Assembly (NCBI GenBank): GCA_964485095.1
Contig: CAZAIB010000002.1
Span: 62,001-126,000, forward strand
Origin: CAYNWT01 sp964485095
GTDB taxonomy: Bacteria; Planctomycetota; Planctomycetia; Planctomycetales; Planctomycetaceae
Reading direction: 5' to 3'
DNA length: 64,000 nucleotides
Part shown: positions 38,101 to 45,677 of the stretch, in pieces
Position numbering within the stretch: position 1 is the first letter of the stretch
Layout of the letters: the number at the start of each line of letters is the position of its first letter
The notes under the pieces: generated by a model
The model's input: the letters and a program-made list of their open reading frames with translations, nothing else
Told to the model about the DNA's origin: nothing
Database searches by the model: none
Made by a program: the position numbers and the translations under genes

Positions 38101-38214
38101 TACCTGCAAGTCGACAAAGCCAACCTTGCCCCCAGAGCAAGATCGCAGGCCATCATCGAACGCACCCGCAGCTCACGACGGGCTCCGTCGGGTGCAGGAC
38201 TGGGTTTCTTCTAA
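32182..38214 (+). CDS. Giant secreted mosaic protein: FecR-like, VIT, degenerate vWA, STN-like, Gly-repeat, secretin-like and TPR parts
   Basis: The product has about 2,010 residues. Rough layout from the sequence: signal segment (1-25); a FecR-like region (30-125); a VIT domain (195-385, with VALVQIDQVFYNPYGRMQEGTF); a vWA-like domain (430-620) whose DSSD replaces the metal-binding DxSxS; helical linker (700-860); two STN-like modules (870-990 and 1005-1120), each ending with LTTQAEAADEANYDT- or ITTLAEADDEANYTT-type strands; a Gly-rich tract (1140-1210); two modules (1265-1400) with PPALWQMDDGEGGS and a SLIVRQ strand, resembling short secretin-N/ring-building domains; a beta-rich LolA-like domain (1435-1610); and TPR-like helices to the end. 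A GTG four codons earlier is an alternative start. It is probably a surface assembly or adhesion platform; function is unproven. Confidence 0.78.
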   Translation: MFCLLNLCAIFLTSDSPVDTQLTAADDVIAVRQADGEWSFPAAGDAIALPAEIRSPVVGTSQVKLGEGRVRLGPDSAIGLSTLATDPDTIEVNLTRGSCLINAMRPTIVRVDGTQVSLEAGSTATCVVHSDGLIFRLDAGAATLANESLKPGPAVLVQDDKTRAAPAFVDPFQKQSQGTGQLLVRDPQADSSVRLNLVRYHVNVVLMPPVALVQIDQVFYNPYGRMQEGTFVFNLPTGASVSRFGMYTAPDQLIEGELIERRRASSIYESIVRRRRDPAILEQIGDNLFRMRVFPVFARDTKRVLLDYTVPLHSTDGKFSFELPLVTDLKPIHDFRITGSIRPPVDAKGVTTNHDIQLDAQDDGRVTFDWKKNRYQPTDDLRVEFRQPPTKEPIIRSWRAKPSSPDWFHVITVPQSAIPKTPNDERPLDVLIVGDSSDRGRKFRTAIQKTTATVLESLKSDDRFCIGGADINWHRHTEWLEPKAAATALELQRKDLSMGQSKPHRALESAADEFTDRPENRRRVVIYIGAGDSDGGAQTDGLSTRFAELGIEFSAVLMKAWAQEKPAMDRLAQRTGGRLFERPREDRLAAGNWFRHVLSRFATSRSVTSATIGSAEPKDVFVRNSSSGGSTHIFARSRAGSKVKLEIAAGRGSSSAQQAWTLPQNNSDDTFTGRLWAQRRLEDLAAELKRTPDNKQAAGNMVKLSQEWSLLSPRTAFLVLESEADYKHWNINRKRRRRYWKPAEKLEAIPIPEELRQLAWDAQGRQKKRKPVSTAGAIAEATRLMRHSLWSAAIDELDRVQPNTPQTAREILDLRTRIREAQQQQIFLTQHESLAEWFDRTRYSARKLLLPRSQAVGYGSSSPEFRRYFPQASKMLQKVPGRIPRMDGRGLMNWVERKTGVPVLWDHLAMEELQIEDPEDVEFELRGTRPLTLKNALKNLLVVDDVDEPLTFMQKRNAIVLTTQAEAADEANYDTRVLPVHDLLDLNRRASRGQLVNPFIDIEDDFRARVREKLQRPIVCDGEDITLQEWADVLAEHLGENVLLDPLALEELRLERDTVVEPAHRGHDISLSHAMEFKNVDEPLTLLPKGEAVWITTLAEADDEANYTTKVYPVGALLTEFPAEEAEARGLGPFGWGTSGWLGAGGGGFGGGGLGGGGFGVGGFGGGGGGLGGGGLGGGGLGGGGLGGGGLGGGGLGGGGGLGGGGISPPQTAPAGVGISGLEDDSAEPVQEQVADDSKLASEDLAGTAIEDLPIEPASERIVDFQELMDAIRSASRPPALWQMDDGEGGSMAPFLPSLSLIVRQNKGAHRLIEKLLDDLKRQPPVAGLIPATPKRSYYQFLTDLIRTQTRPPALWQAEDGEGGSVLANTARGSLIIRQSGEVHEQIYNLLTRLRRSVVNQKAKAGALKFQYFEKSDWQMTAVTEAELTTLKVRNEPGTGHWRHSTSDAMETVAIHRTDELLRGRIGAIETNVSGPQVKTIWPDLRLLEETTDSDAAKQALDIALPWLPHRSNQELARMFEITETAQDDSTVTLKMQIASSNHNFVTAEYVKDTGRLRSWTVNINGQRTYRLRFQYANNLQTVSVVFPELHTETWTAQANAFDFNEADETYVLHKPAPAVTVNSPAQPKFTRMLKALNSGDASAAVRLADQILEAHPNHALTLFLKAQCHDYSSLAVTRAEALSYLKTAAKNQTIVRWLDKTEFGFLTSYEAYELQSTLPTKARTNDDRQRLAELALQAHRPANALEQLDAIQDMKPTHKLINLRVKALLEQGELEKLTSIVEDLSRSDFDDTSLLEVASLLRARRRPSLTETILSAILKRYDGKQVPQEILRHCAYRSSYPKRAERLFALLQALPKNRRTARRTATGELIDCFQDSSHAVKALQFAKQTPDHSLRVALIAKAEYLGASNATVAEMLLPSLQHGDVSDRQLNWLSHQIYFNQSTVTKYVEHVEARIRHGNHVTSRMYSMLESAYLQVDKANLAPRARSQAIIERTRSSRRAPSGAGLGFF
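35692..35793 (+). repeat. In-frame 15-base repeat tract coding for GGGGL units
   Basis: Six to seven tandem copies of a GG-rich 15-base unit (type GGTGGCGGCGGACTT) lie inside the mosaic gene and code for repeats of four Gly and one Leu. Copies differ mainly at third positions, so the frame is kept. A looser Gly/Phe version extends to about 35610 on the left. Confidence 0.9.
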
Positions 38215-38295
38215 GACGGCCAATCGAATACACAAGAACTGGCCGGCCGATTGAAAACGCCAACAGCGTTTCGCAATGCCTTCGGCGTTGACGTG

Positions 38296-39198
38296 CTAAC
38301 TACTCGCGCTGCGGTAGCTCTTGAGTGACCAAGTGAAGGCGATTCGGGATACGAATAGGCCTGCGATGGCCCCCACTGCGGCGATGACGAAGAACTGCGG
38401 CTGTTCGACAGTCTTGACCAGTGCCTTTGCGGGCACTGTTACGACCAGCAGGATGGGCACGATGTAGGTGAATGCAAACTGCACCACGTCGGCGCCTTCG
38501 ATGACGTTGGCTTTGGTTCCGTTGTAAATCTCGCGAGGATAGCGAGCGAAAATGGTGATGTAGAACCAAAAATCGTAGAGCCCCTGGTTCCGTCCGAACC
38601 AAACGCTGGTCGCGGCCAGAGTGATCATGAGGCTGTAGAAAAACGTCACGGCGACCGCAACGTATGCGAAGTACACGACCACCTGCATCACCGCAATCGG
38701 TTCGCCAATCTGATACAGAGCGTAACTCAGCAGGCCCAGGGCCAGAACCACCTGGTTCAGCATTGCCAGGTTGACTTTCTCGAACGAGATCAGGAATTGC
38801 GTGTCGATAGGTTTAAGCAGCGCGAAGTCCAGATTGCCGGTACGGATAAGCTCACTAAAGTTGGCGCAGTTGGGCATGAAGAACGTCTCGACGATCGCGT
38901 TAATCAGCATGCCCGTCGCCATGAACGCAAAGTATTCGGCTCGCGTCCAGCTATTGATCACGTCCACGTTTCCGTAAATGAGTTCAAACAGCGTCACCTG
39001 AGCGAAGAACCAAAACGCGCGGGTGATGACCTGAATAATGAAGTTCGCGCGGAACGTCATTTCGCGGACTAGCGCGTTCCTGAGGAAGGTCATCAGGACA
39101 CGAAAGTACCCACTGACTCCCAGCGGATAGCGTTCGACGACGATGCGTGGGTTAGCAGCCGGAGAGTTCGACACCGCGGTCTCCGGAAACAATTTCAC
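38296..39198 (-). CDS. ABC-2 family transporter permease (viologen-exporter-like)
   Basis: The 300-residue product has six hydrophobic segments (roughly 54-77, 88-108, 142-165, 168-200, 238-261, 269-288) and the family features NALVREMTFRANFIIQ and NLDFALLKPIDTQFLISFEKVN, typical of ABC-2-like permeases of the DUF990 group. These usually come as two permease genes plus an ATPase gene; here no ATPase or second permease is adjacent, so the partner must be elsewhere or be missing. The GTG at 39198 lies inside purM and gives a 47-base overlap; a start at the ATG at 39093 would remove 35 residues and still keep the first membrane segment. Its substrate is unknown. It is probably translated from the purM message. 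Confidence 0.82.
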   Translation of the reverse strand: MKLFPETAVSNSPAANPRIVVERYPLGVSGYFRVLMTFLRNALVREMTFRANFIIQVITRAFWFFAQVTLFELIYGNVDVINSWTRAEYFAFMATGMLINAIVETFFMPNCANFSELIRTGNLDFALLKPIDTQFLISFEKVNLAMLNQVVLALGLLSYALYQIGEPIAVMQVVVYFAYVAVAVTFFYSLMITLAATSVWFGRNQGLYDFWFYITIFARYPREIYNGTKANVIEGADVVQFAFTYIVPILLVVTVPAKALVKTVEQPQFFVIAAVGAIAGLFVSRIAFTWSLKSYRSASS

Positions 39199-40204
39199 CG
39201 ATCATCCAGTTGTCGATTTCGTGCTTGGTTGCGAGCGTCTGAATCGCATCGGCCGCGTCGGGGCGAACGACGACTGTCAGCCCGATGCCCATGTTGAATA
39301 CTCGGTACATTTCGTCAATCGCGACGTTGCCCAATCCCTGCACCCACGTAAATGGCGCCGGCGTGTTCCAGGTTGAGCAGTCAATTTTCGCTTTGCAGTT
39401 GTCCGGCAAAATGCGTTCCACATTCTCAGGCAATCCGCCACCGGTGATGTGCGCGATAGAACCCATGGACTCGTAAGGAACTGTGTCGATGACTTCGTTC
39501 ACAAACCCGTTGTAGATTTTCGTGGGAGTCAGCAGGACGTCGCCGACAGATTGGCCGATGTCGCCGGCGGCATCGTTGACCGTCAGTCCGGCGCGTTCGA
39601 ACACGGCTTTGCGAATGAGACTGAAACCGTTGGAGTGGAACCCGGACGAAGCCAGACCCACAATCTTGTCGCCCGGTTGGATGGCTTTGGTGCCGTCCAG
39701 GATCTTCGATCGTTCGACCACGCCGACACAGAAGCCGGCCATGTCCAAATCGCCTTCAGCGTACAGGTCGGGCATGATGGCCGTTTCGCCGCCCAACAAT
39801 GCGGCTCCCGCCTGCACGCAACCTTCCGTCACGCCTTCTACCAAGTTCACAATCAGGTCCGGGTTGTCTTTTCCAAGCGCGATGTAGTCCAGGAAGAACA
39901 ACGGCTTCGCGCCCAGGCACGCGATGTCGTTAGAACACATGGCGACCAGGTCGATGCCGATGGTGTTGAACTTCTGAGCGTGAATGCCGACTTTGACTTT
40001 GGTTCCAACTCCGTCCGAACCGGAAACCAATACGGGATCGTCGTACTGCCCGGCATCGCCCAGACGGAACAGACCACCGAAGCCGCCCGGCATTTCCATG
40101 ACGCCGGGGCGTTTGGTTTTGGCCAGCAATCCGGGCAGCCGTTGCATGGCCTTTTGATAGAGATCCAGATCGACGCCGGATTCTTTGTAACTCAGTTCTG
40201 ACAA
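39152..40204 (-). CDS. purM: Phosphoribosylformylglycinamidine cyclo-ligase (AIR synthetase)
   Basis: PurM converts formylglycinamidine ribonucleotide to aminoimidazole ribonucleotide with ATP in cytosolic purine synthesis. The 350-residue protein is the usual length. It shows the typical order SYKESGVDLDL (N-terminus), LVSGSDGVGTKVKVG, the Asn/Asp-rich CSNDIACLGAKPLFFLDYIA, LLGGETAIMPDLY, LASSGFHSNGFSLIR and AHITGGGLPENVERILP, all hallmarks of the PurM/AIRS fold. The first codon appears to be TTG at 40204, which is unusual but places the N-terminus exactly as in the family; no ATG nearby fits. The ABC permease gene starts inside its 3' end. Identity is certain. Confidence 0.96.
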   Translation of the reverse strand: MSELSYKESGVDLDLYQKAMQRLPGLLAKTKRPGVMEMPGGFGGLFRLGDAGQYDDPVLVSGSDGVGTKVKVGIHAQKFNTIGIDLVAMCSNDIACLGAKPLFFLDYIALGKDNPDLIVNLVEGVTEGCVQAGAALLGGETAIMPDLYAEGDLDMAGFCVGVVERSKILDGTKAIQPGDKIVGLASSGFHSNGFSLIRKAVFERAGLTVNDAAGDIGQSVGDVLLTPTKIYNGFVNEVIDTVPYESMGSIAHITGGGLPENVERILPDNCKAKIDCSTWNTPAPFTWVQGLGNVAIDEMYRVFNMGIGLTVVVRPDAADAIQTLATKHEIDNWMIGEIVSGDRGVELSGC

Positions 40205-40365
40205 GACTCGTATCCGCTACATGTGAAGTTGGCTGGCCATTGTGGCAGATTCTGTTTCGCAAACAACGACCGCGAAGCACTCGCGGCAGAATGTGCCGGA
40301 AAGAAGACCACTTCACCAATCAATCGGTTCAGCGGTAACCTGCCGACACGTTCAAGGAGGAACAA

Positions 40366-40611
40366 ATGGGTCGAATTTCAAGTGCTTTGGCAATCGTGGC
40401 AGTGTTGGTGATTCCCGGTTGCCTTGCAATCGGCAACGGCGGCGGTGGCGAAGCCACAATGGCTGACGAAATCCGCGAACTCGAAGATCTTCGAGACGAC
40501 GGAAAGATCAATCACCACCAATATCAAGCTGGCGTGAACAAGATTCTGTATTCGCCAGAGGTGGCGGTTCCGCAGGCAACGCCATACCAGCAGCAATACG
40601 TCCCGCAGTAG
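40366..40611 (+). CDS. Small lipoprotein with SHOCT-like motif
   Basis: The 81-residue product has a signal peptide with lipobox VIPGC (Cys near residue 19). The mature part contains EIRELEDLRDDGKINHHQYQAG, which resembles the SHOCT motif (short C-terminal domain with a hydrophobic/charged helix pair) found at the ends of many bacterial proteins and oligomerising modules. The tail is Gln/Pro/Tyr rich. AAGGAGG at 40354-40360, five bases before the ATG, is one of the best ribosome-binding sites in the window, suggesting strong expression. It faces purM in a divergent arrangement. Its function is unknown. Confidence 0.75.
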   Translation: MGRISSALAIVAVLVIPGCLAIGNGGGGEATMADEIRELEDLRDDGKINHHQYQAGVNKILYSPEVAVPQATPYQQQYVPQ

Positions 40612-40705
40612 TTCTTCGTAGCGATGGCGGCAACGAGTTCTTTGAGCCCGAGTCCTGGAACTTTAAATGGTAGAGGACTTTGGGACTTGTAGCCTCGTCC
40701 ACTAC

Positions 40706-42205
40706 CTATTTTCGTCGGCGCGGCTTTGGTTTGAAGGTCGCTCCGTTATCGGCGGGCATTGATGCGTTCCATTTGACGACCGCGTCGCTTAGCCGATCTG
40801 CGACTGCCGGATGTTCAGCGGCGACGTTGGTTGATTCTTTCGAATCAGATTCCAGATCGAACAACAGTCGGTCGGTTCCATCGTACTCGCACAGTAGTTT
40901 CCACTTCCCGTCGCGAACCGCCAGGTCGGGGAGATCGTCAACACCGTAGAACCGATCGCGATCGGGCGGCCGACGAAAGAACAACGGCTTCCGGCGCGAG
41001 GCTGTCGACTTCCCCAGCAGTACATCCGGAAGCGGTTCGCCATCGAACTCCGTCCCGGCGGGTGCTTCGACTCCGGTGATCCTTAGAAGAGACGGAACCA
41101 GGTCGATCGCAGAGAACACTGATGTTCGGTTCACGAAACCGGCGCGGTCTTTGGGAATGAGGCCCGGTCCCCACACAACCAGTGACGAACGCACGCCGCC
41201 TTCGAACAGCATGGTCTTGAGCCCGCGGAACTTTCCAGCGGACCCCGCGCCCTGTTCCGGGCCGTTGTCGCTGCACACCAGTATCAGGGTGTTGTCTCGT
41301 AATTGTTTGTCTCTGCGGATGTAGTCGAACAGCACGCCAAGCTGTTCGTCCATCGTGTCCAGCACGCCGTGGTACAGAGTTCGTTTCGTGCCGTCACCTC
41401 GCCGGGCCGCGGGTGGGAAGAACGGTGAGTGCACATCGTCGGGCCATAGGTTGATGTAAAACGGTTTGCCGGCCGCCTGTGAGTCTCTTACGAAGTTCAG
41501 GGCGGCTGCGGTAAATCGCTCGGTCACCAGCGAACGATCTTCCCAGGTAATTTCGCCGCGTCCCAGCGTGTCACTGCCGAGCGTGTGTCGTTTTGGTTTT
41601 TTCCCGTCATACGCGTCTTTCAGAGCCAACACGCGCGGGCCGAGACCTTCGAAGTTGGTCAACGATTTGTCGAATCCGTATTCCGTTATTAGCGGAGCCT
41701 CACCAACATCGCGCTGACCGCCCATGTGCCACTTACCAAAATGCCCGGTGGCGTACCCCGCGTCGTTTAGCATTCTGGCCAGCATCGGCGCTTTCAAGTC
41801 CAGCCACTGCGCTATGCCTCGGTCGTTGTTACTTTTCCGATTGTTTAGGTACGAGGTGATCCGCCACCGCGTCGGATACTGACCGGTTGAGATTGCAACT
41901 CGCGATGGCGAACAGATTGGAGAGTTCACGTAGAACTGTTCGAACCGAATTCCCTCGGCTGCCAGGCGATCGATGCTCTGCGTCGTAACCTCTCGATTCC
42001 CAAAGCACGAGAAGTCGCCCCAGCCCATATCGTCAACGAAGACAAGCAAAATGTTGTGTTTGGTTTGACCTGACGAGTTTGGTGACGCTGCGAATGCGAC
42101 GGGGGTCCTTGGCAGGAACACCAGACAGGCGAACAGCGTGGAGTGAATCAACCGACTTTTTGTAGTTGTGCGGATACCCGAAGTGACCGCCAATTGTACG
42201 GACAT
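40706..42205 (-). CDS. Secreted sulfatase (formylglycine-dependent)
   Basis: This 499-residue enzyme has an N-terminal export segment (LIHSTLFACLVFLPRTPVAFAA) and a full type I sulfatase domain. It shows VFVDDMGWGD with the metal-binding D58/D59, the activation motif C98-S-P-S-R102, FGKWHMGG, and CSDNGPE (second metal Asp-Asn pair). It is predicted to act in the periplasm or on the cell surface, cleaving sulfate from polysaccharides; the specific substrate is not readable. It differs from the sulfatase at 7724-9157 in having a signal peptide and the CSPSR instead of CAPSR core. No sulfatase-maturating enzyme lies nearby. It is divergent from the RTX-type gene. Confidence 0.94.
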   Translation of the reverse strand: MSVQLAVTSGIRTTTKSRLIHSTLFACLVFLPRTPVAFAASPNSSGQTKHNILLVFVDDMGWGDFSCFGNREVTTQSIDRLAAEGIRFEQFYVNSPICSPSRVAISTGQYPTRWRITSYLNNRKSNNDRGIAQWLDLKAPMLARMLNDAGYATGHFGKWHMGGQRDVGEAPLITEYGFDKSLTNFEGLGPRVLALKDAYDGKKPKRHTLGSDTLGRGEITWEDRSLVTERFTAAALNFVRDSQAAGKPFYINLWPDDVHSPFFPPAARRGDGTKRTLYHGVLDTMDEQLGVLFDYIRRDKQLRDNTLILVCSDNGPEQGAGSAGKFRGLKTMLFEGGVRSSLVVWGPGLIPKDRAGFVNRTSVFSAIDLVPSLLRITGVEAPAGTEFDGEPLPDVLLGKSTASRRKPLFFRRPPDRDRFYGVDDLPDLAVRDGKWKLLCEYDGTDRLLFDLESDSKESTNVAAEHPAVADRLSDAVVKWNASMPADNGATFKPKPRRRK

Positions 42206-42327
42206 CAGACTTGCCTGTAGATAATGACCTGATCAGAGTGGAGTTGTTCCAACTTTCGGAACGGAGAGTTTATCTGATTCTCGCCGGTTGGGCCGTCGGC
42301 ACCCCCCTAAAAAAGGTGAGGTAAACG

Positions 42328-44622
42328 ATGACTAGACGGCGAAGAAGAAAACCGGGCTTGCAGAACGTTACATCGCAGGTTTTGGAAGATCGGGCGCTGC
42401 TTTCAGCAGGTAGCTTGGATGGGAGTTTCGCGAACGGCGGTATATTGGAGTCGTCAACTCCCTCAAATCGGGCAGTGGACGTAGAGCTCCAGGATGACGG
42501 CAAAATTGTTTTCGGGACCAGAGGCTCGCAAGTTGTGCGCCTGCTGGATGACGGAAGTCCTGATGATTCTTTTGGGACGAATGGCGTTGTTTCTCTGAAT
42601 GGACCAGTCTCGGATGTAGAGCTTCTGGATGATGGTCGAATCCTCGTCGTTGCTGGTTCTGACAATTCCAACGGCAATGAGCTATATCGGCTGAATGTCG
42701 ATGGTTCAATCGATACCACGTTCGCCACGAATGGCTCCTTTGATATCGCCGGGCAGACAACGACAGCGAACGCGGTTACCGTCGATGACCAGGGGCGAGT
42801 CCTGTTTTACGTGTCGCTCCCAAACACATTCGTGCAGGGAAACAACTTCGGCGTCCTGGGTCGGCTCACCCCAGATGGCACCCTGGACCTCTCGTTTGGT
42901 TTTAATGGCGTGGCGAATCAAATCGGCACAACGGGGACGTTGGCTGATATCGAGGTCGACTCGGACGGCAATATCCTTGTTGCGGATGGCACGTTGGCAC
43001 GCTTCGATACGAACGGTAACCCGGACTCGACATTCTCTGGTGATGGCGTCGCAGGCGAAGGCAACCGTCTGGTGGACGTTGCTGTGTCTGACTCGGGAAC
43101 CGTCTATGCTTCGGGTGTCGATATAGATTCGGGTGTTGGGGTACTATTCGCCTACGACTCGGCCGGTACTGAAGTGGCATCCGCGACCCATGCCTCCTAC
43201 ATGCTATTGGACGTTGCAATCCAGTCGGACGGCGGTGTAGTCGCGGCGGGTGGCACGTTTCATTCCATAGACGAACCTGCTTTTATCGTCCGCTACGATG
43301 AAGACCTCAATATTGACACCGCTTATGGGTCGCCACAGGTAGGCCCGAACACAAGTCTGGTCGACGTCGAAGCAGACGCCACTGATCGTATTGTTGGCGT
43401 TGGCTCTACAGCTGACGGAGAGTACCTGGTGACCCGCTTTACCGCTCCGAACAAGGCGCCCGTGGCGATTGATGACACGGCGAGTATCACTGAGGATGCG
43501 AACCCGAATACGGTGACTGGTGACGTGGTTGCCAACGACACCGACGTAAACGGCGACACCCTGGTCGTCGCTGAAGTCGATGGTGTTGCCGCAAATGTCG
43601 GTTCAACCCTTTCGCTGAACTACGGCACAGTCGTCATTCATTCCGACGGTACTTACACCTACACCCTGGATAGCAGCCACGATGCCGTTCAGGCACTTAA
43701 CACTGGCGAGGCATTGGTGGAAACCGCTGTGACGTACACCGTGGACGATGGAAATGGTGAGCTCTCAACGGCGAGTCTAACCATCACCATCGCAGGTGCG
43801 GATGAAGCAGCTGGTCCGGTTCAGTTGGTGGATGGCGAGCTGATCATCACGGGTACCGACGGCGATGATACTGTGGCGGTCACTGCTACTAACGGCGTCA
43901 TTACCGTCACCTATTCCGGTCTGCCTCCTCAGACCTTCAACGAAAGCGATGTTGATAGCATCAATGTTTCTCTTGGAGACGGTGATGATTCGATCCGAGT
44001 CGACTTCACTGACGTGCCTGCCAACATTAGTGGTGGAGCGGGCGATGACTTCCTGGACGGCTCGCGTGGTGATGACGTCTTAGACGGCGGTCCTGGCAAC
44101 GACACGCTTGAGGGCTTCTCAGGCAACGACACGCTGATCGGAGGCGAGGGCGATGACTTGATCCTGGGCAGCACCGGCGACGACCTGCTGCTGGGTGGTT
44201 CAGGTAACGATACCTTGTTCGGCCAGAGCGGCGCCGATGTGATTCAGGGTGGTGATGGCAACGATGGTATTTCTGGTGGCAGCGGGGGTGACCTGCTTGT
44301 CGGCGGCAACGGCGGCGACGCGATCAATGCCGGCTCGGGTGGCGACATCCTGTTCGGTGGCCGGGTGACATTGTCGGACCCCGATCTTCGCCTGATTCTG
44401 GACGAATGGACTTCTGGTCGAACTTACGCGACCCGCGTCAACAACATTCGCACAGGCTCCGGACCGATTCTTAACGGTGTCCAGATTATCAATGGTGTGA
44501 ACGTTCTGAACGACAACGCCCGTGATCTGTTGTTCGGAAACACCGGACGAGACTGGTACTTCGCCTCAGGTGGCGACGTGTTGTTCGGCCGCTCGATCTT
44601 CGAAGAGCTCGACATCATCTAG
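42328..44622 (+). CDS. Secreted delta-60/VCBS/RTX-repeat surface protein with planctomycete N-terminal tag
   Basis: The 764-residue protein opens with an Arg-rich segment and L19-E-D-R-A-L-L-S-A27, the LEPRLLLSA-like tag on large secreted planctomycete proteins. About five delta-60 repeats follow, such as DGSIDTTFATNGSF and DGKIVF-type units (to residue ~350), then a VCBS/Ig-like domain (APVAIDDTASITEDANP to LTITIAG, ~370-490). RTX calcium-binding nonapeptides (GGAGDDFLDG, GNDTLIGGEGDD) occupy ~570-680. The C-terminal part (LILDEWTSGRTYATRVNNI, then NARDLLFGNTGRDWYF) is a terminal block also known from other planctomycete giant proteins. It is probably a surface-anchored, calcium-folded adhesin or S-layer-type protein; no catalytic motif is seen. 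GGTGAGG precedes the ATG, and a strong terminator follows. Confidence 0.88.
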   Translation: MTRRRRRKPGLQNVTSQVLEDRALLSAGSLDGSFANGGILESSTPSNRAVDVELQDDGKIVFGTRGSQVVRLLDDGSPDDSFGTNGVVSLNGPVSDVELLDDGRILVVAGSDNSNGNELYRLNVDGSIDTTFATNGSFDIAGQTTTANAVTVDDQGRVLFYVSLPNTFVQGNNFGVLGRLTPDGTLDLSFGFNGVANQIGTTGTLADIEVDSDGNILVADGTLARFDTNGNPDSTFSGDGVAGEGNRLVDVAVSDSGTVYASGVDIDSGVGVLFAYDSAGTEVASATHASYMLLDVAIQSDGGVVAAGGTFHSIDEPAFIVRYDEDLNIDTAYGSPQVGPNTSLVDVEADATDRIVGVGSTADGEYLVTRFTAPNKAPVAIDDTASITEDANPNTVTGDVVANDTDVNGDTLVVAEVDGVAANVGSTLSLNYGTVVIHSDGTYTYTLDSSHDAVQALNTGEALVETAVTYTVDDGNGELSTASLTITIAGADEAAGPVQLVDGELIITGTDGDDTVAVTATNGVITVTYSGLPPQTFNESDVDSINVSLGDGDDSIRVDFTDVPANISGGAGDDFLDGSRGDDVLDGGPGNDTLEGFSGNDTLIGGEGDDLILGSTGDDLLLGGSGNDTLFGQSGADVIQGGDGNDGISGGSGGDLLVGGNGGDAINAGSGGDILFGGRVTLSDPDLRLILDEWTSGRTYATRVNNIRTGSGPILNGVQIINGVNVLNDNARDLLFGNTGRDWYFASGGDVLFGRSIFEELDII

Positions 44623-44699
44623 TGCCTGCCAGACCTTACGTTGGAGATCGACTGGCGATTGCCGCCTGTCGTCGCTAACAACAGGTTTTGAACCGATGC

Positions 44700-44732
44700 A
44701 AGGCTCGGCTGTTCATCAGCCGAGCCTTTTTT
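44700..44732 (+). terminator. Strong rho-independent terminator after the RTX-repeat gene
   Basis: A perfect 10-bp stem GGCTCGGCTG/CAGCCGAGCC with a TTCAT loop, flanked by AA and TT pairs, is followed by six T. It lies about 80 bases past the stop codon and isolates this gene from hisF. Confidence 0.93.
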
Positions 44733-44879
44733 GTTCCAGGCGGCCCTATTTAGAGCCGTATTCGAAGGGAACCAGCACCAAATTGCCGAGCGTCATTCCA
44801 ACGGCTACAGTGTTTCTTTACTCGCCCAACGCGGGCGGTTCCTGTCTCCACCGTCGCAGTCGCGACTCCGAAGTCTTCG

Positions 44880-45665
44880 ATGCTAGCCAAGCGAATTATT
44901 CCCTGTCTCGACGTGCACAACGGTCGTGTTGTGAAGGGTGTCAACTTTGTCGATCTGCGCGATGCTGGCGACCCGGTTGAGATCGCAAAGAACTACGAAC
45001 GACAGGGCGCGGATGAACTGGTGTTTCTGGACATCACCGCCAGCCACGAAAAACGCGACATTATTATCGATGTCGTGAAACGGACGTCAGAAGTCATCTT
45101 TATGCCGCTGACTGTCGGTGGCGGAATCCGAACGCTGGACGACATTCGCAGTTTGTTGAAAGCAGGCTGCGACAAAGTGTCGATCAATTCTTCAGCCGTC
45201 ACTGATCCGGACTTCGTGCGCGAAGCTGCACTTCGGTTCGGTAGTCAGTGCATCGTTGTAAACATCGATCCCAAGCGAGTTCAAAAAGACGGCAAAGAGT
45301 TTTGGGACGTGCACATCAATGGCGGCCGCAAACCAACCGGGCTTGAGGCGGTTCAGTGGGCGCAAGAAGTGGAACAGTTGGGTGCTGGTGAAATTGTGCT
45401 GACATGCATGGATGCCGACGGAACCAAAGACGGTTACGACCTGGAAATCACTCGGGCCGTGGCCGACGCGGTCAGGGTGCCGGTTGTCGCCAGTGGAGGA
45501 GCCGGTTCTCCTCATCACCTGTTTGAAGCTGTCACTGACGGTGCAGCAAGTGCGGCTTTGGCTGCCAGCATCTTTCACTACGGTGAATACACGATAGAAG
45601 AAACGAAACGGTATCTCGCAGAGCGTGATGTTCCGGTAAGATTTAACCCGGTCATCTCGGAATAA
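44880..45665 (+). CDS. hisF: Imidazole glycerol phosphate synthase subunit HisF
   Basis: The 261-residue TIM-barrel cyclase uses ammonia from HisH to form imidazole glycerol phosphate and AICAR in histidine synthesis. The N-terminus RIIPCLDVHNGRVVKGVNF carries the catalytic D11, and the other hallmark blocks are present: DELVFLDITAS, PLTVGGGIRTLDD, DKVSINSSAV, QCIVVNIDPKR (a position usually held by QAIVVAIDAKR, containing the second catalytic Asp) and VVASGGAGSPHHL. Length is normal. It lies 12 bases before the pilT-like gene on the same strand, so the two share a transcript, an arrangement without a functional reason. hisH and other his genes are not in the window. Confidence 0.97.
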   Translation: MLAKRIIPCLDVHNGRVVKGVNFVDLRDAGDPVEIAKNYERQGADELVFLDITASHEKRDIIIDVVKRTSEVIFMPLTVGGGIRTLDDIRSLLKAGCDKVSINSSAVTDPDFVREAALRFGSQCIVVNIDPKRVQKDGKEFWDVHINGGRKPTGLEAVQWAQEVEQLGAGEIVLTCMDADGTKDGYDLEITRAVADAVRVPVVASGGAGSPHHLFEAVTDGAASAALAASIFHYGEYTIEETKRYLAERDVPVRFNPVISE

Positions 45666-45677
45666 GGAACAGCAGCA

